Part shown: piece by piece, positions 1 through 4,372 of the stretch
Layout of the letters: every line of letters starts with the position of its first letter
How positions within the stretch are numbered: position 1 is the first letter of the stretch
From: an uncultured Bacilli bacterium
GTDB taxonomy: Bacteria; Bacillota_I; Bacilli_A; RF39; UBA660
Direction of reading: 5' to 3'
Length of the DNA: 6,863 nucleotides
Assembly: GCA_947623975.1 (NCBI GenBank)
Contig: CANQHY010000067.1
Location: 1-6,863, forward strand
Program-made: the position numbers and the translations under genes
The notes under the pieces: generated by a model
What the model was told of the DNA's origin: nothing
Database searches by the model: none
What the model saw: the letters and a program-made list of their open reading frames with translations, nothing else

Positions 1-107
1 ATTGATATCTTTTCTCCCTCTTTTATTTTTGTTAATTCTACTTTATTTAATTTAGATATTTTTAAGTTATATAACTCCTTCGAGTTATCACCAATTAGAT
101 TTAGCAT
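1..107 (-). CDS. N-terminal fragment of an unrecognised protein (runs off the window)
   Basis: An ATG at 107 opens a frame that stays open to the window edge, giving 35 complete codons. It begins MLNLIGDNSKELYNLKISKL and continues Lys/Glu-rich. A strong Shine-Dalgarno sequence (AGAGGTGAT, 119-111) stands about 7 bases before the ATG, which is the main reason to believe the gene. I see no signal peptide, membrane segment or family motif in the visible part and cannot name a function. It lies downstream of the SH3/Ig-like gene, about 145 bases away, with a weak hairpin between them, so it may be a separate transcript. Confidence 0.6.
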   Translation of the reverse strand, partial: MLNLIGDNSKELYNLKISKLNKVELTKIKEGEKIS

Positions 108-162
108 TAAATCACCTCTACTTATATCATTACACTTAAATCTATCTTTTCCTAAACAATCA

Positions 163-200
163 AAAAAATGACAAAAATTTTAACATTTTTATCATTTTTT
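163..200 (-). terminator. Weak AU-rich hairpin, possible terminator after the SH3/Ig-like gene
   Basis: Bases 163-177 pair with 186-200 around an 8-base loop. All 15 positions pair in the minus-strand RNA if one U-G wobble is allowed (172/191). On the plus strand that position would be a C-A mismatch, so the structure favours minus-strand transcription. It lies 50-90 bases past the stop at 253. The 3' arm ends in a U run, but the stem is almost all A-U, so termination would be weak at best. Confidence 0.35.
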
Positions 201-252
201 ACTTTTTCATTTATATATTGATTTTTAAAGACAAGTCCATCTCTTACAAAAA

Positions 253-1242
253 TTAATAAATGTAATACCTAGAATTATAGTTAGCCAAATAATTAAAGAT
301 ATTATTACTGTTCTCTATTCCATAAAAACCAACAGTAAAATATTTTATTCTATCATCGTCTAAAAAATTATAATTTAAACAAATTAAATCATCTTCTTTT
401 AAATCTTTTTCAATATAACTATCTTTCAATGTTGTACTTTTGTTAATACATTTTTCATCTTGCTTAACTGCATCATATTCAATATTAGTAATATTTACTT
501 TGTTAAAATCTTCATCAAAAAAATTAATTACAGGAATATAGTTATTACTTTTATTATCTTTTTCTATATCACGCTTCAGATTATAAAAAGCCTCTATTAA
601 GTTTTTATTACTTTCACTACGTTTAAACGTAGCTATAACATTGAGATTATCTTCTACTACCACTTCATTAAAACTGTAAACATTGTAATATTTAAAATAT
701 TTATTAGACTCATTCTTCGCATCATCTATTGCACTTACTTTTATATATTCAGCATCTATAATCTCAAAATCAAAAGTACAATTTTCGCTATAATCATCGA
801 TACATGACAACTCTTCATCTATAATTTTACCATCTTTAAATACCATAAAATCTTTGGGATATATAATGGTAGGAGCAGTTCGATCAATTATTCCGCTTAT
901 AACTTTGATACCATCTTCGTTTAAATCAGTCTCAATGAATCCTTCGATGCCATTACTCGTCTTTATTCTATACCAAAAATAGCCATCTTTATCTATATTG
1001 TCTAAAACAGTATAAACCTCACCTTCATAGACTTTACCAATACTCTTAGCCTCCCTGCTCGGGCTTTCTTTTATATCGATAATTTTAGATGTTATTTCTA
1101 CTTGCGTTTTATTTTTATCTATTTCATTCTGTTGCGATTTAACCTTTCCATCCGGCATAAAGAAAATAGCAATAATTAACGAAATTATAGCTATAGTTAT
1201 AGTATTTGTAACAATTTTTTTCTTAATTATTCTACTTTCCAT
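253..1242 (-). CDS. Membrane-anchored protein with SH3-like and Ig-like domains, function unknown
   Basis: The product is 329 residues. Residues 6-9 are basic (IKKK) and are followed by one hydrophobic segment at about 10-29, so most of the protein should lie outside the cytoplasm as a signal-anchor protein. Residues about 48-106 look like a bacterial SH3 domain (start TSKIIDIKESPSREAKSIGK, then the hallmark YFWYRI and GIEGFI). Residues about 119-188 resemble an Ig-like/DUF5011-type repeat: DRTAPTI at the start, then C147-x-DD, C155 and a closing AIDDAKNES. The last 140 residues match nothing I know. There are four extracytoplasmic Cys (147, 155, 265, 288) that could form disulfides. The ATG at 1242 has a weak SD (AGTGAT); later Met codons would remove the anchor. 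The gene starts 50 bases after spoVAE and could be read with it, but it also has a promoter-like sequence of its own. A cell-wall or spore-envelope role is only a guess. Confidence 0.8.
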   Translation of the reverse strand: MESRIIKKKIVTNTITIAIISLIIAIFFMPDGKVKSQQNEIDKNKTQVEITSKIIDIKESPSREAKSIGKVYEGEVYTVLDNIDKDGYFWYRIKTSNGIEGFIETDLNEDGIKVISGIIDRTAPTIIYPKDFMVFKDGKIIDEELSCIDDYSENCTFDFEIIDAEYIKVSAIDDAKNESNKYFKYYNVYSFNEVVVEDNLNVIATFKRSESNKNLIEAFYNLKRDIEKDNKSNNYIPVINFFDEDFNKVNITNIEYDAVKQDEKCINKSTTLKDSYIEKDLKEDDLICLNYNFLDDDRIKYFTVGFYGIENSNNIFNYLANYNSRYYIY

Positions 1243-1251
1243 ATCATCACT

Positions 1252-1273
1252 ATTTATATTATATAATATAAAT
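1252..1273. repeat. 22-bp perfect AT-only palindrome
   Basis: The half-site atttatattat (1252-1262) is followed immediately by its exact reverse complement (1263-1273), with no loop. It sits in the 50-base gap between spoVAE and the SH3/Ig-like gene and contains the TATAAT of the proposed promoter. It could be an operator for a dimeric regulator or a by-product of A/T-only sequence. Confidence 0.6.
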
Positions 1274-1286
1274 TCAGATATTCCAA
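1258..1286 (-). promoter_or_regulatory. Sigma-A-like promoter for the SH3/Ig-like gene
   Basis: On the minus strand there is TTGGAA at 1286-1281, a 17-base spacer, then a perfect TATAAT at 1263-1258. The -35 box matches TTGACA at 4 of 6 positions and the spacing is ideal. The predicted start is near 1251, leaving a leader of only about 9 bases before the ATG at 1242. TATAAT-like strings are common in such AT-rich DNA, so this is moderate evidence. Confidence 0.45.
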
Positions 1287-1292
1287 TATAAA

Positions 1293-1643
1293 TTAATCTT
1301 TTGGTTTAAATATAAGAGTTAAGATAAACGTAAATACTATTGCAGAAGTAATTCCTGCTGCTGTAAGATCAAACATTCCCATTACCAAGCCTATTATCCC
1401 AAATTCATTGGCTTTAGCAAGAGCTCCATGAATTAGAGAATGACCAAAAGATGTTATTGGTACCAAAGCTCCTCCACCTACATATTTTATTATTTTATCG
1501 TAAATACTGAAAGTATCTAAAAATGCTCCAATAACTACAAATAAACTAGTAATGTGCCCAGCAGTTAACTTGGTATTATCAAGTATTACTTGTCCTATTA
1601 AACAGACAGCTCCACAAAACAAAAACGAATATAAATATGTCAT
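1293..1643 (-). CDS. spoVAE: Stage V sporulation protein AE (SpoVAEb type)
   Basis: This is a 116-residue membrane protein of the SpoVA dipicolinic-acid channel, acting in the inner forespore/spore membrane. It aligns along its whole length with Bacillus SpoVAEb as I recall it. Shared marks are the N-terminal CLIGQ, the central GGGALVPITSFGHSLIHGA (58-76), MGMFDLTAAGI (88-98) and the C-terminal IFKP. Hydrophobic segments lie at about 3-21, 30-45 and 81-112. The ATG at 1643 overlaps the spoVAD stop in an ATGA, with GGAGAGTG as SD inside the end of spoVAD, so the two genes are probably translationally coupled. No spoVAEa or spoVAF follows, as is usual for the short clostridial spoVACDE form. 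It shares the MxxA-type loop with SpoVAC, its paralogue, but is shorter at the N-terminus. Confidence 0.95.
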   Translation of the reverse strand: MTYLYSFLFCGAVCLIGQVILDNTKLTAGHITSLFVVIGAFLDTFSIYDKIIKYVGGGALVPITSFGHSLIHGALAKANEFGIIGLVMGMFDLTAAGITSAIVFTFILTLIFKPKD

Positions 1644-2635
1644 TTCACACTCTCCAAACTTACTGCATGACTAATTGATAAAATTGGTTCCTTTTGATAA
1701 ACCATCGTTGGAGAAAACAAAGCTCCTGTCGCTACAATTAAAATTCTCTTAAGAGTCCCTTTTTCTAAAAGTGGTATAGTGTAAGAATAGTTTACCAAAG
1801 GACTACATGCTGGTCCACTACCACCTGCTAATACTTCTTTTTGCCTTTCGGTATTGTAAAGCATAACCCCACTATCATTATAGCGAGAAGCAATATCAAG
1901 TCCATATTCACTCTTCATATATTCAACCAAGATTTCTTTCCCATATAATCCTAAATCACCAGTTATTATCAAATCATAATATTCTATATTTCTTTTCGTA
2001 TCTTTCAAATGAGTAAAAATTGTATCTGCCGCTGCTACTGCCATTGCAGCCCCCATATTATTAGGATCCGTCTGATCCATATTACAAATTTTTCCAATTG
2101 TTGCCGACTCAACTTTAACTTTGCTCTTTGTAGATTGCAAAAGTATACTAGCCCCACCTGTTGAAGTAAATGTAGCTGTCTTAGGTTTAGGTGCTCCATA
2201 TTCTGTCGGATTTCTAAATTGCTTTTCACTTGCCATATTATGAGAAGAAACGGATACTATCGCATTTTTAATGCGTTCATCATCTATTAGGGTGGCTGCT
2301 AAAAGAATCCCTTCTGTACTAGTTGTACAAGCACTGTAAATACCGAGACAAGGTATCTTAAATTTCTCTAGACCGTAACAAGACGAACTAATTTGATTTA
2401 ACAAATCACCAGCTATTACTAAATCTATTTCTTCTTTCTTTTTTTTACTCTTCTTTAAGAGGATATCGACAGATTCTTCGAGCAATCTAGCCTCAGCTTT
2501 TTCCCAGGATTTTTCTCCGTTGTACAAGTCATCATAAGCTTTATCGAATTTGTTAGCTAAAGGTCCTTCTTTCTCATATGGTCCAACTACCGTTGCAGTA
2601 TTATTCACATAGACGTTATTAAAATTGAATGTCAT
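1640..2635 (-). CDS. spoVAD: Stage V sporulation protein AD (SpoVAD, dipicolinic-acid-binding)
   Basis: The product is 331 residues and has the thiolase/KAS-III-like fold of SpoVAD, the soluble SpoVA subunit that binds dipicolinic acid and works with SpoVAC and SpoVAE in its uptake into the spore. Family marks, in order: GPYEKEGPL (18-26), AGDLLNQ (75-81), SACTTSTEG with the thiolase-position Cys103, SSHN followed by QFRNPTEYG, TDPNNMGAAMA, TGDLGLYG, AGGSGPACSP and VATGALFSPT near the end. Length matches the Bacillus protein (about 338). The frame extends upstream to a TTG at 2650, but that TTG is part of the SD: GGAGGTG occupies 2648-2642 and stands 6 bases before the ATG at 2635, which also gives the expected N-terminus. 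The stop is TGA, overlapping the spoVAE start. Confidence 0.96.
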   Translation of the reverse strand: MTFNFNNVYVNNTATVVGPYEKEGPLANKFDKAYDDLYNGEKSWEKAEARLLEESVDILLKKSKKKKEEIDLVIAGDLLNQISSSCYGLEKFKIPCLGIYSACTTSTEGILLAATLIDDERIKNAIVSVSSHNMASEKQFRNPTEYGAPKPKTATFTSTGGASILLQSTKSKVKVESATIGKICNMDQTDPNNMGAAMAVAAADTIFTHLKDTKRNIEYYDLIITGDLGLYGKEILVEYMKSEYGLDIASRYNDSGVMLYNTERQKEVLAGGSGPACSPLVNYSYTIPLLEKGTLKRILIVATGALFSPTMVYQKEPILSISHAVSLESVK

Positions 2636-2636
2636 T

Positions 2637-3080
2637 TTAAACACCTCCAAACAAAAGATATCTTATCGTGCCGAAGAACCATGCACTCACAACTCCGTAA
2701 AGTATAACCGAACCTGCAAGTTTAAAAATATTACTTCCTATTCCATAAATTAATCCTTCTCTCTTATATTCCATTCCAGCACTCATCATTGAATGTGCAA
2801 ATCCTGTAATAGGAATTATCAATCCACATCTTGCAAAGTTTACCCACTTATCAAAAAAGCCCAAAGCAGTAAATAGTGATGCTACAAATATTAATGTTAC
2901 TATCATAAATACAGAAGCATCTGATGTTGAAATATCCAAAAAATATGAATAAACTTGTATTAAAAACTCGGCTAATGCCCCTACTAGACCACCAGTTAAG
3001 AATGCTATTATTGCATTTTGAATTCTGGTTTCCTTGGCTTTATATTTATCAACCAATTTTTTATAATCTTTTTTTTCCAC
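2637..3080 (-). CDS. spoVAC: Stage V sporulation protein AC (SpoVAC)
   Basis: This is a 147-residue integral membrane subunit of the SpoVA complex, which imports dipicolinic acid during spore formation; SpoVAC of Bacillus is reported as a mechanosensitive channel. A charged, Lys-rich N-terminal tail of about 25 residues precedes hydrophobic segments at about 25-45, 55-75 and 115-142. Signature stretches are FLTGGLVGALAE, ALGFFDKWVNFARCG, then IPITGFAHSMMSAGMEYKRE and IFKLAGSVI, all matching known SpoVAC. I place the start at GTG 3080, because AGGTGAT (3091-3085) gives it normal spacing. The longer frame from GTG 3089 begins inside that SD. spoVAC is first in a spoVAC-spoVAD-spoVAE unit and is separated from sigF by a terminator and a possible forespore-sigma promoter. 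Confidence 0.94.
   Translation of the reverse strand: MEKKDYKKLVDKYKAKETRIQNAIIAFLTGGLVGALAEFLIQVYSYFLDISTSDASVFMIVTLIFVASLFTALGFFDKWVNFARCGLIIPITGFAHSMMSAGMEYKREGLIYGIGSNIFKLAGSVILYGVVSAWFFGTIRYLLFGGV
2642..2648 (-). promoter_or_regulatory. Shine-Dalgarno of spoVAD, inside the last codons of spoVAC
   Basis: The sequence GGAGGTG is read by spoVAC as Gly-Gly-Val just before its TAA. It sits 6 bases ahead of the spoVAD ATG at 2635, and the spoVAC stop and spoVAD start are one base apart. This fixes the spoVAD start and implies translational coupling. Confidence 0.85.
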
Positions 3081-3084
3081 AAAT

Positions 3085-3091
3085 ATCACCT
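3085..3091 (-). promoter_or_regulatory. Shine-Dalgarno that sets the spoVAC start
   Basis: AGGTGAT lies 4 bases before the GTG at 3080 (6 bases counted from AGGTG). The upstream in-frame GTG at 3089 is itself part of this motif and so is unlikely to be the start. Confidence 0.75.
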
Positions 3092-3096
3092 ACAAA

Positions 3097-3126
3097 TATT
3101 TTGAGCGTAATTATTTTTTCTATACA
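3097..3126 (-). promoter_or_regulatory. Possible forespore (sigma-G/sigma-F type) promoter of spoVACDE
   Basis: The minus strand reads TGTATA (3126-3121), 17 bases, then CAAAATA (3103-3097). Compared with the Bacillus sigma-G pattern TGAATA / CATACTA, these match 5 of 6 and 5 of 7, with a fitting spacer. spoVA is under sigma-G in Bacillus, so the position makes sense. Against it, the predicted start falls at about 3091-3088, on top of the SD, leaving a leader of about 10 bases. Confidence 0.4.
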
Positions 3127-3151
3127 AAAAAACTGCAAATTGTGCAGTTTT
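3126..3151 (-). terminator. Intrinsic terminator between sigF and spoVAC
   Basis: A 9-bp perfect stem (aaaactgca 3129-3137 with its complement 3143-3151) and a 5-base loop are followed in the minus-strand RNA by U residues (seven in all from 3132 to 3126, counting the stem end). It starts 5 bases after the sigF stop. It separates the early sigma-factor unit from the later spoVA unit. Only three G-C pairs, so some read-through is likely. Confidence 0.75.
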
Positions 3152-3156
3152 AAAAA

Positions 3157-3846
3157 CTATCTAACGTATTCTTTATACGTACATTTCATATTATTTCTAA
3201 TTTTAGCCAATATTTTAGTTTCGGTTCTAGAAACTTGAACTTGACTCATTCCCAGTTCTTTTGAAGTTTCACTTTGACTTTTATCCCTATAATATCTAGA
3301 AAATATTATTTGTCTTTCCTGTGGTGATAACTTTCTTATTTCTTCTCTTACCGTTAAAATATCTTCGTCATATCCTTTTTCAATATAAGATTCATAGTCA
3401 TATAAATTAACGTCTTTTCCTTCTTCATCAGCATTTAATTCATAATCTAAACTTTTTACAGAATAACTACTATTTATGGCATCCTCTATTTCTTTTTCAT
3501 CTTTATCTAGAAAAAGAGCAATCTCAGGAATCGTCGCTTCTCGCATAAACTGTTGAGCTAAATATTCTTTAGCTTTATTTATATCTCTATTTAAAGAAAA
3601 TGTCTCTTGATTTACCTTGATAAGTCTATTATTTTTTACATATTTTATTATTTCGCCCTCGATATAAAAATGAGCATAACTCGAAAATTTAGCATCATTA
3701 CCATTTTTATAATTTTTTATAGCTTTAGAAAGTCCAACGTTTCCAACTTGGTACAAATCTTCTAAGTCACTTTCATTGTAACTATATTTTCTTGCTATTG
3801 CATATACCATTTTTTTACATAAGAATACCATTTCGTTATCTTCCAT
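3157..3846 (-). CDS. sigF: Forespore RNA polymerase sigma factor, SigF-like
   Basis: The product is a 229-residue sigma-70 family protein. Region 2 is visible as DLEDLYQVGNVGLSKAI (27-43) and KFSSYAHFYIEGEI (53-66). Region 3 lies at about 88-125 (KAKEYL to IPEIALFLD). Region 4 at 173-216 carries LSPQERQII and the helix-turn-helix QSETSKELGMSQVQVSR. The SQVQVSR end and RYYRDKSQSE are closer to Bacillus SigF than to SigG, and the gene follows a SpoIIAA-like gene and precedes spoVA as in the Bacillus spoIIA-spoVA order. It is about 25 residues shorter than Bacillus SigF at the N-terminus, losing the part before region 2.1. The ATG at 3846 follows AGGGTGAT (3858-3851); an in-frame GTG at 3855 lies in that SD. 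In Bacillus, SigF is held by SpoIIAB, but no spoIIAB is present here. A SigG or mixed SigF/G role cannot be ruled out. Confidence 0.88.
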   Translation of the reverse strand: MEDNEMVFLCKKMVYAIARKYSYNESDLEDLYQVGNVGLSKAIKNYKNGNDAKFSSYAHFYIEGEIIKYVKNNRLIKVNQETFSLNRDINKAKEYLAQQFMREATIPEIALFLDKDEKEIEDAINSSYSVKSLDYELNADEEGKDVNLYDYESYIEKGYDEDILTVREEIRKLSPQERQIIFSRYYRDKSQSETSKELGMSQVQVSRTETKILAKIRNNMKCTYKEYVR

Positions 3847-3850
3847 TATT

Positions 3851-3858
3851 ATCACCCT
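3851..3858 (-). promoter_or_regulatory. Shine-Dalgarno that sets the sigF start, overlapping the STAS gene stop
   Basis: AGGGTGAT lies 4 bases ahead of the ATG at 3846. The TAG stop of the STAS gene (3859-3857) overlaps it, so only 10 bases separate the two genes and translation is probably coupled. The overlapping in-frame GTG at 3855 is rejected as the start for this reason. Confidence 0.75.
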
Positions 3859-4195
3859 AAATATTAATCATACTAAGTGCACTAAATTCATCTTTTGTCT
3901 TAAAAGTTGTCCCACTTATATCAATAGAATATTCTTCCCTTATCTTATCATCACCACAGATAAAGAATTTTCCACCATTTTCATTTATCTTTTTACTCCA
4001 TTTTTCTATTATTTGAGTTATATCACTGTTTATATAATAAATATTATCAAAATTTAATAACAAATACTTTATACCTACCTTATCTATCGCACTTTCTAAA
4101 GTTTTTTCTAACTCTAATTTAGCATTTTTATTAATAACTCCATATAATCTTACAAAAAGAATTCCCTTTTTATATATTGTATCTATCTTTAGCAT
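3857..4195 (-). CDS. spoIIAA: SpoIIAA-like STAS protein (divergent anti-anti-sigma factor)
   Basis: The product is 112 residues, one STAS domain, about the size of SpoIIAA (117 in Bacillus), and cytoplasmic. In Bacillus, SpoIIAA frees SigF from the kinase/anti-sigma factor SpoIIAB when its Ser58 is unphosphorylated. The fold pattern is present: strand ILFVRLYGVI, helix ELEKTLESAI, strand IKYLLLNFDN, then helix IIEKWSKKINENGGKF and strand FFICG. The phospho-site region reads INSDITQII where SpoIIAA has MDSSGLGVI. Ser57 sits at the phospho-serine position, but the following SGLG is DITQ. The GELD motif is GVIN. The ATG at 4195 has a strong SD (GAGGAGG, 4206-4200). The promoter region carries Spo0A boxes. 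The gene runs straight into sigF. The symbol rests on position plus fold; a re-purposed STAS protein is possible. Confidence 0.75.
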   Translation of the reverse strand: MLKIDTIYKKGILFVRLYGVINKNAKLELEKTLESAIDKVGIKYLLLNFDNIYYINSDITQIIEKWSKKINENGGKFFICGDDKIREEYSIDISGTTFKTKDEFSALSMINI

Positions 4196-4218
4196 GGTTC
4201 CTCCTCGATATTTAATAT

Positions 4219-4247
4219 AGATTATTTTTTTTATCTTTTATACCTAT
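4219..4247 (-). promoter_or_regulatory. Sigma-H-like promoter of the spoIIAA-sigF unit
   Basis: ATAGGTATA (4247-4239) fits the sigma-H -35 pattern RNAGGAWWW at 8 of 9 positions. After 11 bases, AAATAATCT (4227-4219) fits RNNGAATWW at 7 of 9. The Bacillus spoIIA operon is transcribed by sigma-H with Spo0A~P, and Spo0A-box-like sites lie directly upstream here. The predicted start is near 4212, leaving a leader of about 17 bases before ATG 4195. Confidence 0.55.
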
Positions 4248-4265
4248 TCGACAAATGTTGCCAAA
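4247..4265 (-). promoter_or_regulatory. Proximal pair of Spo0A boxes
   Basis: TTTGTCGAA at 4255-4247 is a full 9-of-9 match to the 0A-box consensus TTTGTCRAA and touches the -35 element. A weaker copy, TTTGGCAAC (7 of 9), lies exactly 10 bp upstream at 4265-4257, same orientation and same face of the helix. The arrangement fits an activator that contacts sigma factor at the -35. Confidence 0.7.
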
Positions 4266-4272
4266 ATATTTA

Positions 4273-4291
4273 GTCGACATAATTCGACACT
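4273..4291 (-). promoter_or_regulatory. Distal pair of Spo0A boxes
   Basis: TGTCGAC (core of 4281-4273) and TGTCGAA (core of 4291-4283, exact 7-base core) are in the same orientation, 10 bp apart. They lie 26 bp upstream of the matching proximal sites. Both have 7 of 9 matches to the longer consensus. Confidence 0.6.
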
Positions 4292-4336
4292 TGCTATATT
4301 TCAATATTATTATTACCCGTTTATATTAAATTCACT

Positions 4337-4363
4337 AAAAAACCGTAATCAATTTAATTACGG
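4337..4363 (-). terminator. Intrinsic terminator of the clostripain gene
   Basis: A 7-bp perfect stem (ccgtaat 4343-4349 with attacgg 4357-4363), a 7-base loop and six U in the minus-strand RNA (4342-4337). It begins about 10 bases after the TAA at 4373 and shields the Spo0A-controlled unit from upstream transcription. Confidence 0.85.
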
Positions 4364-4372
4364 CTTATCTTA

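Noticed and set aside
127..155. Sigma-H-like TTAGGAAAA-N11-GTGTAATGA ahead of the gene at 107
   Set aside because: Mismatches at the key GAAT and first base, and the predicted start would fall on the SD; too weak to list.
2035..2229. Minus-strand frame of 64 codons within spoVAD
   Set aside because: Out-of-frame shadow inside a well-conserved gene.
2636..2650. Longer spoVAD starting at TTG 2650
   Set aside because: The TTG and next two codons are the Shine-Dalgarno itself (GGAGGTG); ATG 2635 has ideal spacing and the expected N-terminus.
3081..3089. Longer spoVAC starting at GTG 3089
   Set aside because: That GTG is inside AGGTGAT, which is better read as the SD for GTG 3080.
2924..3238. 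Plus-strand frame of 104 codons over spoVAC and the sigF end
   Set aside because: Antisense to two clear sporulation genes and across a terminator, with no family match.
3847..3855. Longer sigF starting at GTG 3855
   Set aside because: It lies in the SD AGGGTGAT; ATG 3846 is correctly spaced.
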